From the NCBI RefSeq assembly GCF_020360975.1, contig NW_025408672.1, positions 3,596,001-3,660,000 of the forward strand: a stretch of 64,000 bases of DNA. The letters are read 5' to 3'. The DNA comes from Hirsutella rhossiliensis. Its lineage: Eukaryota; Ascomycota; Sordariomycetes; Hypocreales; Ophiocordycipitaceae. The notes under the pieces were generated by a model, which saw only the letters and a program-made list of their open reading frames with translations, was not told where the DNA came from and did not search any database. Every line of letters starts with the position of its first letter. Position 1 is the stretch's first letter. Shown one piece after another: positions 20,635 to 31,447 of this stretch. The position numbers and the translations under genes are program-made.

Positions 20635-21420
20635 TCACACCTGATAAGGTGACCGGGCCGCACGCCAATCATCCGGATCTCGCTCCCCTCCCTTCCCAGG
20701 ACGTAAGCGCTTTTGCTCCTCACAATAATTTACCCACCATTTCTCGAACGCCTGGCGGCTGTAAAGCCATCTCGGCGGCCCTTCTCCTTCCCCGAACAGG
20801 TCGAGGATATGGTCGCAGAACATCCACACTCCTTCAAGATGCTGCGGATAAAATGGCCTGTCCTTGCGCGCGACCACGACGGTGCCAACTTGTGACTGCC
20901 ATTCTGGAGGTGCAAACCCGGAGTCGGCATCAATATTGAGGTACGTAGCAATCTGGTTGTCGAGGTCTGCCTCGTTGACGGACTGAGTCCCCGTCCGATA
21001 GAGGACCAGCGGGACCTCGATGAGCGCTGGGACGGAGGCACCGACTGCGAAAACATATCATGATTCGCAGGGATTGTAGTGGCAGACCAGAGGGGAAACT
21101 TGCGTTTCTCGGCCTCGCATCGGACAATGACAGCTTCGACATGCCCCGACTTGCTGTGCGTTTCCCTCAAACCTGACGTACCCATCGGCGGCGAGGCATG
21201 CGTGGCCGGCGGGGTGGGTTTTGCCGCTGGCGCTTGCTGGGGCGATGTCTCTGGCTCCATGAATTGATCTGCCGGCTTCTTCTGCTTGCAGTTCTGCAAG
21301 TTTTCGTTGAAGGAATAGAATCAGCCATGAGTGTGTTGGATTGGAGGGATGGTTTGATGAGGAAGAATGAGAAAGGACTGGCCCCTGGCGACATGCGTCG
21401 TTGGCAGGCCGACAAACACC
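20635..21420 (-). pseudogene. conserved fungal protein of unknown function, frameshifted
   Basis: The C-terminal half is well conserved in style: LVLYRTGTQSVNEADLDNQI, then DSGFAPPEWQSQVGTVVVAR, then HLEGVWMFCDHILDLFGEG and AFEKWWVNYCEEQK, ending at 20635. I recall this arrangement from many ascomycete hypothetical proteins but know no function. The upstream part (GHVEAVIVRCEAEKRKFPLW) is in another frame. The switch is one base near 21050, where the first frame also carries a stop. The 5' end, with a QRKLAELQAEEAG coil-like stretch, is uncertain. This is a host-type gene that has decayed next to Hel-2. Confidence 0.55.
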
Positions 21421-21507
21421 CTTCAATCCGGGCGTTGAGTGGAGACTATGGAGACACATCTGACCAATGATAGTAGAGTTTTCGAATTCAAGTTATCGTC
21501 GTAATAA

Positions 21508-21520
21508 AGTCCTTCGGACT
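21508..21520 (+). repeat. short hairpin motif, copy 3
   Basis: AGTCC-TTC-GGACT followed by GAATAAAACC, between two decayed genes. Confidence 0.45.
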
Positions 21521-21562
21521 GAATAAAACCTAGCGCCTGCCTCCCCCGCCCCTGGTTAGGGT

Positions 21563-22280
21563 TCAAGGCCGCAGCCGTTTGGGGACTTCATTTTCCAATT
21601 CCTTCCTATGCTTGGCAAGGAGCTTGTCGGTCACTTCCAGAGTCGTTGTCGTCGTCGTAGACACGCCCGAAGGCGATTGGAAAGTGACACTGCCATCTTT
21701 CTCAATGACGATGGATGTGTCGTGATCCCCCTCCCGTAATATGTGCTGCTTGAACCCAGCCGTTGTCGCTTGATTGGCTACAAGACCCGTGATGACCTTG
21801 CCGACTAAGAAGCCTGCAGCACCGCCAGCTGCTGAACCTGGAATGCTAGGTGCTCCCCCTGCCACTGCCCCTAACCCCCCTCCGAGCATCCCTCCTACTC
21901 CCAGCCGACGAACGGTATTATATCCGAAATGGATTTCTCAAACCAATCAACGGCGCCGCGAAAGTTATTGGGATCTGTATAGGTAATGGTAGTGGCATTG
22001 TTGCTTGTCCAGCAGATTTTCCACCAGTCTCCGCCGGTAGTCCAAAAGCCCGTATGATATTCGACCTTTAAATCTTCTGTCCTGCTCCTGGTGCAAGCCT
22101 GTTGATGGTGTATTTGTCAACAAAGACATCGCTATACTTATGCACGACTGATAATCCCTCGAGCGGGTTCTGGCTTTTATTATCGACATGGACAGTTGCA
22201 CTTCTCTTCGCAGTACCGGTAAGCCCAGGGGACACTTGAACGAGCAAGAGCAAGGCGAAGAAGATTGACTTGATTTCCAT
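21563..22280 (-). pseudogene. secreted protein resembling the Up-regulated-in-Daf-2 domain family, decayed
   Basis: Starts at 22280 with a signal peptide (MEIKSIFFALLLLVQVSPG). VHVDNKSQNPLEGLSVVHKY and DVFVDKYT follow. After a frame change near 22075 come EYHTGFWTTGGDWWKICW and TYTDPNNFRGAVDW. After another near 21900 come a glycine-rich segment and GFKQHILREGDHDTSI, DGSVTFQSPSG. The HKYSD...YHTGF...DWW series is what I recall of fungal proteins annotated as Up-regulated in Daf-2 domain proteins; their biochemical role is not settled. Two frameshifts make it a pseudogene. An LTR begins 20 bp upstream of the start codon. Confidence 0.6.
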
Positions 22281-22299
22281 CACGGAAGAGCGTATAAGG

Positions 22300-22805
22300 T
22301 CTCGCGAAGGAGAGAGCAAAGTGGGCATAAAAGTGGATAAAGGACTTTTCGAAGGTCGAGTATCATACCGGTACGATTAGATGGTATGTGAAAATGCATG
22401 TGTTCATTGCTCTCTTCGGTTTCCCGTATCCGTCTAGCCCTCCCATTTTATATCCCTCTGTGCCTTCCCTATGTTCATATCCCGTGTTCAGGTATAATAT
22501 ACATTCTATCAGGAAGAGGGCACTCCTTGCCTCTCACTGTAGGCCGCGTAAGTCATCTACGCCAGCACATTCAGCTCGATCTCCCCGATCAATAGCTTTC
22601 CAAGCTATTAGGTCGATAGTTCAATCTCTTGAGGTCCCCGAGCCAGTAAAAGATAATATACCGGACTCTTTGAAGGATCCCGTTCGAATAGGAGATCCTC
22701 CGGACCCCTCAGTGGACCACAAACCTCCCTCCTTACCTGGTTTCGAGCTGTATTACCTAGAGAGACTTAGAGGCCTCTCGCTTGGTTCGGACCTTCTTCT
22801 CGACA
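22300..22805 (-). mobile_element. solo LTR, second copy of the 4539 family
   Basis: About 506 bp, co-linear with 4539-5036 from TCTCGCGAAGG to TCTTCTCGACA, including the TATA box region. The flanks (AAGG on the left, ATGTA on the right) show no target duplication, so one side has been rearranged. Confidence 0.82.
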
Positions 22806-23191
22806 ATGTACGGAGGAAGCTTTCAAAAGTCCTGTCCCGGCAGGGGGGCAGACAGGGGAGCTTGCAGGGAGGGGGGGGGGTTGATATGACATGGGCCCTG
22901 GCTGTAACGGTTCAGCAGGTTCAATTACAACATGCTACTCGTGCCCGCCCCACCTTTCTGGATTCGGTTCAAGTAGCAGTGTGTTTATCCCTCATATTGT
23001 TGAAAGTGGAGCTAGTGCGTAAATTACTCGCCACTAGGGGGTTTTGCACGACTCGGGAGATAAAGACCCACTACGGAGTACTCATTTTCTATCGCTCACA
23101 TGAGTGGTTTTTCATGGAAAATATGTTCGGCAAGGACAGTGGTAGGTTTAGTCTTTTTTGCCCTCATATAGATATTAACTCATTGCTCTGA
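22806..23191. other. non-coding gap
   Basis: Contains a long G-run (about 22868-22880). No gene or repeat recognised. Confidence 0.35.
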
Positions 23192-23427
23192 GCTACATTT
23201 GGACGAGATTGGGGTCCAGACTTTAAGTCGGGTGATGCAGGCCATGCGGGACGAATATTACCACGTGCAAAGCCTGATATACTGTGTTTAAATGAGCTTG
23301 GCAGTGACACCGAGGTACTACGACCTAGTCGCCGAAGTGGGGAAGGTGGTGATGCCACATCAAACTTTGCCACGTCGAACCTTGCCACATCAAACCTTGC
23401 CGCATCAAAACTTGCCACGTCAAACCA
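23192..23427 (+). pseudogene. fragment with pentapeptide LATSN repeats
   Basis: The frame is open from a stop at about 23190 to TAA at 23425. A non-repetitive part (ATFGRDWGPDFKSGDAGHAG) is followed by five or six pentapeptide units of the type (S)NLAT, encoded by a 15-bp minisatellite. The repeats continue beyond the stop. A related repeat stands at 48602-48650. The A-x-L-x-x-type spacing recalls pentapeptide-repeat proteins, but the array is too short to claim that fold. No start codon is visible. Confidence 0.35.
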
Positions 23428-24033
23428 TGCCAAATAAAACCTTGCCATATCAAACCATCAAACATTGCCGTTCTAAACCTCGTCATTCCAGATTCAGCGA
23501 CTCTTACTCAACCTCGCTTGCATTGTATTGCATTAGTTACTGTTGGGGAGTCCTGTAGCTTCCGTTCCTAGAACAAATGCGAATGGCCAATTTCAACCTT
23601 CATTATGCTCAACAGGCGCTTCCCGCTGTCCCGGAAAATCGTTAAGTTACAGAATGCTGACGCAGCCACCGACGACGTCAGAAATGAATCACTCTCTTTG
23701 GGGTGTCACATTACGTAGTGCAGCAGCTCGAGCGTCAAGACCAGGCTGCGCGATGACGCTACGGAAGGCCGCGACTATCCGTCGGATTTTGTGGGTGTAT
23801 CAAGCTACGACACGGCCAGAGTCGAGTTAGACGAGAAAGCTATCAATGAATTGGGGATGGCGTCCGCAAAGCATGTGTTCCTTTGCGGGGCTACTAAGTG
23901 GACTGCAGCCATTCCATAATCCATCGTATCACGGGGCAGACCTAGGATGCCAGGGAAGATCTATGTTGTGCTGTGAGGAGGGCAAACTACGGAGGTGGAA
24001 CAGAGTCTAGACTAAGTATAGGGAGGCACGTGA
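23428..24033. other. non-coding, end of minisatellite and flank of chromovirus
   Basis: The last degenerate CCTTGCCATATCAAA units run to about 23470. No gene is recognised after that. The part left of 24034 may be the 3' LTR of the chromovirus (minus strand, starting TGTCACGTGCC), but no second LTR is available to define it. Confidence 0.35.
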
Positions 24034-24216
24034 CAGAACCCAGGTTGGTGCCGTGATAGTACCCCCTTCCCAAACGGCTGTTCGTCCTCGAACAGCCTAA
24101 ACGACCAAGAGCGGCCTGGGCACAAAGTATATCGTTGTGCCTTTTACCTCTTTGCCCAGACCGGGGGGCCTGGCTTGTTTGGGTGAACTCTATGAAAGTC
24201 GAGGAGTACTTGGTTA

Positions 24217-25165
24217 ACAGACTTGCAAATAGATAAATCAAATCAAATCCGGGGTCCAATTTGATTTGATTTGGATAGCAAAATCATGGATCTGATTTGA
24301 TTTGATTTGATTTGAATCGATTTGGATCTCATTTGGATATCTGGATAGCCCCACTTTTTTCCCACGACAAAATACATTGAGCCGCTCCTATAAGGTCCGC
24401 TTTGATAAGGTCCGCTTTGAGGCGGCCTCTCTGAGCTGCGGCCATCTGTCCGGCAAGGCTAAATATTCTCTCCGGCTCTGAAGACATCGCCGGAATGGAA
24501 AAGAGGTCGATTGCCATTCGCGACAGGCGTGGATATTGGCGTCTGCGGAGAAGCCAGTACTGGATGGGATTGTCCACAAGACAATCGCCCGGATCGGTAC
24601 TGCCCACCCATTCTGCGTACTCGTCACGCATGGAGGACGGTGAGGGCGCAGGTTGGGCGCCAAGTTTCCTAATTGAGGTCATGAAGTCATCTAGGTCCGT
24701 TGTCTTCCTTGCAGCTGTGGGCTCCTCGGGTATCGTATCTTGCTCGACCGCGAGGGTTCGGTACTCCTCCCATATGCGCCATTGCAGCAGTCAAGTGCAG
24801 AGCTGTCCCATTTTGGCCATCGGCTACAAATATCTCCCCCCGTAATATGGCAGATGCACCCAAAGATATATTTCACGATCAAACGTGTCAGGTAAAACAC
24901 AAAAAGAAAGCTTGGTGACACGGCCTGGAAAAGCAACTGCCCGTAATTAGCGACCACTCTAGGCCAGGCAGGGCTGGCTCCCCAAAACTATTGGCCCAGG
25001 TCGCCATTGTGGGGCGTATCCAAATAATCAGATATCCAAATAAATTTGGGTGTTGCGATTTGATTTGATTTGATTCAGCGCAGGGGCAATTTGATTTGAT
25101 TTGATTTGGATTAATTTGATTTAATTTGATTTGATTTGATTATGATTTATCTATTTGCAAGTCTG
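24217..25165 (-). mobile_element. small hAT element (hAT-B) inside the chromovirus chromodomain
   Basis: TIRs begin CAGACTTGCAAATAGATAAA (left end 24218; right end 25165 on the opposite strand). The 8-bp target duplication is CTTGGTTA (24209-24216 and 25166-25173). Both ends carry long AAATCAAATC-type subterminal repeats. At about 950 bp it keeps only a piece of transposase, so it is a deletion derivative. Confidence 0.88.
24329..24682 (-). pseudogene. hAT-B transposase, dimerisation domain remnant
   Basis: WLLRRRQYPRLSRMAIDLFS, IPAMSSEPERIFSLAG and IGAAQCILSWEKSG form the C-terminal hAT dimerisation region. The catalytic part is absent. A short duplication (KADLIKADLI) lies near 24400. Confidence 0.85.
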
Positions 25166-25506
25166 CTTGGTTATGTCCTTTGAGGTCTCCAGCCGGTTGC
25201 CAGGTAGGATCATAGTGTTTCCACTTGACTAGGTAATGTAGGCCATCAGCGTCTCTGCGGCTATCTAGTAGCCCGTCAAATAGCCATTTTTCGACTAGTT
25301 CTCCTGTCTCGTCATCGCGTTCTAGGACTCGTCCTCGGATGTTTTTTGACTCGGCCTCGTTGATAACGTCTTGGCCGGGTAGACCATTTGCTTCTGGTTT
25401 TGGTCGTAGGAGCGAGTTGTGGAACACGGGAAATATCTTCATTCCCTCGGGGAGTTTAAGCAAGCATGAACGAGGGTAGACTTTCAGAATTGGGAATGGT
25501 CCTGCC

Positions 25507-25669
25507 TGTCAAAAGGAAATGAGAGATGCCATGCATATGACGGTTATAGAGAGTCTATTGGCCTTAACACTGCCCAAGTCAAGGGGACGAAGGTCCCAGT
25601 TATATACACAAGAACGGTGCCCATATGGGTCGGGACACCTCCTCGACTGGGGCGGAATGTCGTTTGACA
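25507..25669 (-). mobile_element. copia-type LTR, minus orientation
   Basis: About 163 bp starting TGTCAAA and ending TTTGACA. It contains GTTATATACAC, the minus-strand TATA box, and CCCAAGTCAAGGGGAC. The family also occurs at 36928-37093 (5' LTR of the copia element) and 59570-59734. No target duplication is visible. It forms the junction between the chromovirus fragment and Hel-3. Confidence 0.85.
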
Positions 25670-27341
25670 ACCTTGTCCTATGGTTCGCGCTACGATGTTT
25701 GGAGAAAGCGTGCCGTTGCGCCAGGTGTGAGTCGAGACAAAGATACGGATATGCCGCTTGTTGAAGCGCGCCCAGCCCACGACAGCTTCCATGTTGAGAG
25801 CCCACCGGGTGCGGTTCAGTGGCGTTATAGCACGCAAACCATCGTGGAAGGTGATTTGGGAGCGTCCTACGATGTTGGCGTTGAGCAAGTCGAGGTCTTG
25901 CTGTGTCTGGCGCCCGTTACGAACTCGATCCAGGAGTGCGCGGAGCTGGGGATCGTTGCGTGCGCGGACTTGGTCTTCGAGGAGCACCACGGTTTTGAAC
26001 AGATGCCACAATCTGCAGCCGCTGTGGTGAGAGATGGTCGCTTGTCGCAGGTTGGTCTCCGTTCGGTCCGGCGGTCTGATGATCAGGAGGCTTGTTTCCC
26101 GCACGGGGGCGAACTGGTAGAAGTCTCCCATCAGTAGAACGCCGGGCATCCCGCCAAACGGCTCGTCCGGACAGTCACGGAGCGCCTGTAGGTGACGGCT
26201 GACGTTGTGCAGAGTGGCCCCTCAGCATACTGACCTCGTCAATCACGAGTACCAGCTTCTGTTTCCATATCCATTTCTTCGCCTCCGAGAAAGGGAGGCG
26301 GTTTGTTTGGATCTCGATGGAATCCAACCCACAGGCCGAGTGGATGGTCGTGCCACCAATCTGGGCCGCCGAACTGCCCGATGTGCCGGTTATCTGCAGA
26401 AGATGTGGCTGGTTTCTCGCCGCGAACATGTCCTTCAGGGCATCGATGATCCTCGACTTTCCCGTGCCACCCGGCCGCCAGTATACTGGAGATGTTGGCC
26501 AGCTGAGTCCGGATTAGCGGTATACTTGTCCAGAAATGCGCAAACAAGTTGAAGGGCCATGGTCTGTAGATAGTTCAGAGTGAAGGTGGCTGCAGTGGCG
26601 AGTCCCATGTCCGCGAAGCTAGTCGCCGGACTGGCGTCGACGAGCATTCGAGGGCCCCGTTCATTGAGATCACTACCCGGGTGCGCAATGGCGGGGCCCA
26701 TATCGCCGTAGCGAGCCAGTGTATCGTCGATGTCGGCGCCATCCGTGGAAAGCAGGGTCTCCTGAGAACCACTCTCAATGTCGTCTAGCATTCGAAGATG
26801 CAATAGTTGTTGAGCCTTTTCCGCTGCTTGGACATCATCTCGAGATATTGGGAATTGGCACAAGGCGTCACCACGACCAGGCGGTATATTCCGGTACAGA
26901 TCCTCCTGGCGTTGCACAAAAGGTTGCCTTTCTTCAGCTGGGTTCTCCTCGCACAGGTCACGCATCAGACCGCCAAGGACAGAGGAGTCCTTCGTGGCTT
27001 CACCATCTTGGACGGCATTTTGCAAAATCTGAAGTAGAGCTGTATAGGCTTGATGGTGTTGAGCCGTCGCTGGAGGCTCCTCGTACTGGCCATCGTCAAG
27101 CGGGTATTCGACGTCAACAGTGTCATCACCCTCCGATCGACTGGCCCAGAGCTTCGCGTCTTGACGGGCATCCTCTGCAGACTTTCTCAGAAGACAAATA
27201 TTGGAGACGTGGAAACGGAGGCGGGGCAAGCGCCGCTCGATGCCTCGTCCATATGTCGGTGATATCGCCTTGTCCCTCAGAAGTGAAGGTTTCCCAAGGG
27301 ACGAATAACGCCAGGTGGAGAACGGAGTTCCTAGAGAAATG
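25670..27341 (-). pseudogene. Hel-3 RepHel, SF1/PIF1 helicase
   Basis: After SVLHLALFVPWETF (about 27300) the frame 27229-26435 covers the acidic linker. Then comes Walker A (PGGTGKSRIIDALKDMF, across a shift near 26460), TGTSGSSAAQIGGTTIHSAC (motif Ia) and KLVLVIDEVSMLRG (Walker B, about 26240-26270). VLLMGDFYQFAPVRE (motif III) and TPLNRTRWALNMEAVVGWAR follow. The frame runs out in the LTR at 25669. Motifs V and VI are missing. Confidence 0.83.
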
Positions 27342-28308
27342 TCAGATGAAACCGAAGCGGCGCCGGAGGTCTAGAGCGTACCGCTTAACATACACCGGGT
27401 GATCGTCTTCAACGTCGTCGCTAATGTATCCTTGGAAGATTGGGATGGCGTACTCGTCGGGCCGTCGAAGCTTTTGGATCCAGCCGTCACAGTCGGAATC
27501 CTGCCCATCGAGAGAAATGTGAGACTCATCTTCAGCCCGGCCTTTCCAACGCACCAAGTAAATCATCGACATATAGTCATACAGACATAAGTCTCGTAGA
27601 ACATGGCCGCGGTAGGCGTACGCGTCCAGGTATAAAAGGGTTCGCCCTCCTTGCCCCAGAGGGATTGTCTCCGGGGGCCGTTCTGCGTCCGTGAGCTCGC
27701 CGGCCTGGTGGCGGAGATGTGACCATAGCCGAAAGATTGTCCAGTAGAGGGCCGTCAAGTTCAGGAAGGACCAATGCGGCACGTTGGTAAAGTCGGTGTC
27801 GTATCCGGTTTGGTGGCGTAGTTCGTGATGTAGTACACCATGGCCAGGCCCTTGGTCTTGGTCAAGATCATCGAGACGTCGTGATTATGGCGAAGGCCGA
27901 CCGCCAATGACTTGTTATATCGATTGACGAGTGGATGGTTGCGCCGGATCTGAAGCAAGCTGTCCTCTGTGAACCCCGTCTCGTCGACGATTTTCCACGG
28001 TGCTTTGAAGCGGCAGGCCGTTCGTCTCTGTGGACCTGCACCCTGTTCGACGATCCCCTTGAGAGAATACTTGAGGCAGGTGTACGTGTGGGAGTGCACT
28101 TGGCAACAGTACGCGATGAAGTTGGATTCGTCCTCGGAAGGCCGCAGTGAGAGCCGAGGTGCTGGTCATGACCTCCTCCACGGGATGAATGGGCTTCCTC
28201 TCCTGTCGCACGGCTTTCCCGGCATCTTCATCTAGACATTCGTGAAAGACGGAATCTACGTATCGGATCACTCGGGCACGGTATGCTTCTTCCGCGGGGT
28301 TGGCCATG
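27342..28308 (-). pseudogene. Hel-3 RepHel, tyrosine helix and linker
   Basis: MRLPNLMDDMANPAEEAYRA leads to the two-tyrosine helix YRARVIRYVDSVF (near 28250-28290). After a shift, VHSHTYTCLKYSLKG and CRFKAPWKIVDETGF follow, then RHNHDVSMIL and MVYYITNYATK. A separate frame, 27782-27342, has NLTALYWTIFRLWSHLRH and LCLYDYMSMIYLV. These blocks match Hel-1 one for one, which supports a shared ancestral RepHel. At least two frameshifts. Confidence 0.78.
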
Positions 28309-30690
28309 TCATCCATCAGGTTCGGTAATCGCATGTTGCCGTCCAGCCAGGAGTCCGTGTAAATGGAGGCTGCCTCGTTCGTTCGTTTCCACCGTCGCGT
28401 AGTAGTGGCTGACCTTCCCGAAGATGGACTCCTGGCCTGTGTTCACGTACTTATCGAAGAACAATGATATTTCCCGATGGAAGAAAACGGCCGAGCTGAC
28501 TGGATCCATGGTGCTGAGAGCGACTCTGTCGTATTTTCCACGGAGATCTGCTAAAAGCTCCTCGGCAGACTCATGATCATGGAGCCTGTGAATGGCGAGT
28601 TTCATCTTGACCGGATTATTGATGTCGTTAGGATTGATGGTAATCCATAATGCGGGCATGCCAGCGCGGATGTCCAGAGCTTGTATCTTCCTCCGCATAA
28701 GCAAACGGGATTCGTTCGAGAGCGGCTGTGCGTGACCAAAAATCGACAGCTCGCGAAGCAAGACCGATATGTCGGGGTCCGACGTAGTCCTTGTCTCCCG
28801 CATCTCCGCCTCGGCCCTCTTCAGTCGGTCCTCGGTCAGGTTCGCATACGCTTGTTCAAGTCTGTGAAAGGAGTTTTTAGCGACACGGACCATGCTAATG
28901 CGGCGGTTGGAGGAGCGAAGGAGGGTGTTGAACACTAGGAAACAAAAGACAGGGTGCGCGGCGAATCGACCACCATGCCGTTGCAATACATATCTGGCCC
29001 AGTAACTAAGCGAGTGATTCGGATAATGGTCAGCAGAGTCGCTTCGCAGGTCGGGACTTGAGCCGCACTTCGATTTCGGGCCGCCCTTTCCCCACGGAAA
29101 AAGCTTGGGAAATGTTCGAGGGAAGAAATCTTCGTGCAAGTTGTCTGCAAAATCCGCACCACGCTCTACTCGGACAAACGGCTGGTCTCCCGCAGTTTGG
29201 ACCTGCATAACGCACGGCACAGAGGTGCCATGGCGGTCCGGATTGGCTTTGACGATGTCGGCCAGAAACGACAGTTTATCTGTATCCGCGAAGGCAGCCG
29301 GTCCATCGAGAGGAAACATGCCGGACGTAGACGTCTCACAGACGATGTCAACGTCCTGGCCGATGGCAGCCGAGTCGGGGACAAGAGTCGCCGGCTCACC
29401 AGGGGGGGGTCGAGTCTGCTCAGTCGACAGAGTACAGTCCAAATCGCAAGATTCAGCGACGAAGGTAGAATCGATCGAGCTCACGAGTTCATCGATGCTT
29501 CTGAAGCTGTTTTCCTGCAGGCCTCGATCAGTGTCCGGGACTATGTGATCCGTTTGTGTCCTCTCAACGGTCGACGGTTCCTCTCTTTGCATGCGGTCCA
29601 TGATGACGGTCGGAACAGTGGAGCCATTGGCATACTGCCAGCCATCCATCTCTGCTTGGTTAATCGCGATATCCTCGTAGAGCGGGTTGTTCCTTTGCAG
29701 CCATGCCAGTGCAGCTGCCACTCGAGATTTGCGTACTTGAAGCAAGTGTCTGACATCCCCGGAGCCAGGCTTGCCTGAACCGCTCCAGGAGATGTGGATG
29801 TTCTCGATGGCCTGCAGTAAGGGATGGGGAAGAACGGTGGCAACAAGATCGTCCACCTTGTTTGGAAATACGACGATATGTCCTTTCACGTGCTTGCGGT
29901 AGCTGATTCCCGAACGGGTCTTGTTGTCGACTGTGAACTTGGTGATATAGCCAAAGGCGCATGCAGGGCAATGAGTCTCTCTTCAACGGGGAGAGGTCAT
30001 CAAGCTCTTCGGGGTACCGATGTTCGCAACCGATGGCCATGTTGTTGACCGAGCAGGCTTTAGCAGCCGTCCACTGTCGAAGCTGGCGCGACACTCGCGG
30101 CACACGTCAACCCGCCGCCCTCGTGTGACGGAAGGCACGCGCCACACTCTTGGATAGTCCTGGTCACCCGCAGCATGGAGGCGACAAGCGACCCCTCCAC
30201 TGCATGGTGGCGAGTTCGCATGGCGGTGTCTTCCTATAGCAGAAGACGCAGTGGGAAACCGGCAACGTCCGTTCCTCGGTAAACGCTTGGTAGAAAGATT
30301 TAGCAGCCTCTACCTGGAGGGCAACTGGAACTTCGTTGCACCAGGATCTTGTCGATGATGCCTGCTCCTTGACGCGGAAAGTGGCGTTGTAGTGATGCAG
30401 TACGGATTCGACAGAGTCTCGTTGAAGTTGAACGGTTTCTCGCATCGGCCGGGGTCTTTTGGGGGAGCGCTTGGGCTGCGTCGGTGGCGGAGTGGGGGGT
30501 GCTTGCTCGTCTCTAGGCCGTTTCGGCGATGGCGTGGCTGGCGGTTGATTATGTCTCTTGGAGGAGCTCTTTGGCTGCGTGGGCGGTGGAGCGGGATGTG
30601 CCTGCTCGTCTCTAATTCGTTCTGGTGATGGAGTGGCCGGGGGCTGCCCCTGTACGGTATATTGGCATCGAGCTCTACAAGATGGGGAAG
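28309..30690 (-). pseudogene. Hel-3 RepHel, N-terminal region and HUH endonuclease
   Basis: The Pro-rich N-terminus (30164-30690) holds three PPATPSP / APPTPPPTQPK-like repeats and CVFCYRKTPPC. After a shift near 30.16 kb come GCEHRYPEELDDLSP and then one 526-residue frame (28309-29889). That frame has KGHIVVFPNKVDDLV, HISWSGSGKPG, FFPRTFPKLFPWG, IWFT-like ALWITINPNDINNP, and the HUH stretch ERGSLHLHGLL. Two bases are missing right after the second HUH histidine, so the frame is lost before LWLDGN. The catalytic residues of Rep up to that point look intact. Confidence 0.87.
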
Positions 30691-30699
30691 CGTTCTCTG

Positions 30700-31340
30700 A
30701 CACCGACTATTCCAATGCGGATACCGCACTCGTCTTCGTTCCAGACCTCTGACGGCCCGATGCCGTGGGTGGTGATGATCTCGGAGAGCCGTTTGAAGAA
30801 GTTCTCGACGTTATAAACGTTTCCTGCCTCAAACGACTTCCTCGACCGCTCAACAGCCTTAATATATGTGACCCGAAGCTCTGGGTGGTCATTCTTCCAG
30901 CGAGGATACCAGTTTTTTGATGGTGGCTGGCGGTTAGGATCGCGGCGACGAAGGAGCTCAAGAGCGGCAGTCTCGACCTGCTGCTTGCTGGCTGGGAAGC
31001 CGCTTTTCTGGAGCCAGATAACGTATGCGACGAGAGCGTCATCTTCTTCGTTAGAAAGAACACTCGGCCGACCAGTGTGGCCTACATCGCCACGATACCT
31101 CCGTATGGCCTTCTGAACCGTTGAGCTTGGCACCTTGAATATACGCGCTGCCTGACGCACAGAGACGGGCTTTGAGGGGGCCCCGCGCGTCTTGCGGCGT
31201 CGTCCTTGTTTGAGGGCATCGTGAGATTCAACAACTAGCCTCGCCGCCCGGTCTGCGGCGGCTAGGCTAGTCATGGCGTAATTACGACAGTCGAGCTCTC
31301 CCTGAGCACCACGCGCGATCGCGTTTTGGTGAGAATACAC
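30700..31340 (-). pseudogene. second pogo-type transposase, N-terminal half
   Basis: The minus-strand frame from 31340 has a psq HTH (VSVRQAARIFKVPSSTVQKA) and a CENP-B-type HTH (NWYPRWKNDHPELRVTYIKA). The start of the DDE domain is EVWNEDECGIRIGI. It stops right after the first catalytic acidic block, where Helitron sequence begins. It belongs to a different family from the 31-2557 element. The upstream sequence to 31447 probably holds its 5' end. Confidence 0.8.
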
Positions 31341-31417
31341 ACTAATTACGCGCTAGACGTGGTAGTGGGGACGTGTTTAAATGTCCACACCTTTTGGGGC
31401 TGTCCACACCATTTGTG

Positions 31418-31447
31418 CCAACTAAGGGGCCCCTACCCCTTAGTTGG
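31418..31447. repeat. 12-bp perfect inverted repeat (palindrome)
   Basis: CCAACTAAGGGG, a 6-bp spacer, then CCCCTTAGTTGG. It lies at the expected position of the outer end of the second pogo element and may be its TIR meeting a second copy. Confidence 0.7.

Larger units (their letters stand above)
24034..25506 (-). pseudogene. Ty3/gypsy chromovirus integrase C-terminus with chromodomain
   Basis: On the minus strand GPFPILKVYPRSCLLKLPEG and IFPVFHNSLLRP are the post-catalytic integrase region. EKWLFDGLLDSR, HYLVKWKHYDPTWQPAGDLK is a chromodomain, which in chromoviruses reads histone marks for targeting. The frame is interrupted after LKGHNQ by hAT-B. It resumes on the other side with LLDFHRVHPNKPGPPVW (about 24150-24215) and runs to a GRGYYHGTNLGSVT end. 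The rest of pol and gag is missing, and a copia LTR abuts at 25507. Confidence 0.82.
25670..30690 (-). mobile_element. Helitron Hel-3, truncated at both ends
   Basis: The longest RepHel copy of its family in the window. On the minus strand it runs from the Pro-rich N-terminus (about 30690) through Rep, linker and helicase to just after the TPLNRTRWALNME region. The 3' end (helicase motifs V and VI and the terminus) is replaced by the LTR at 25669. The 5' end is joined to a pogo fragment at about 30690-30710. Multiple frameshifts. Confidence 0.85.

Noticed and set aside
20600..20660. Helitron 3' terminal hairpin (CACCTGATAAGGTG)
   Set aside because: It lacks the CTRR end and overlaps the stop codon of the next gene on the minus strand.
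22670..22700. tRNA-like B box (GTTCGAATAGG) suggesting a SINE
   Set aside because: No A box at a proper distance, and the segment is part of an LTR with a pol II TATA box.
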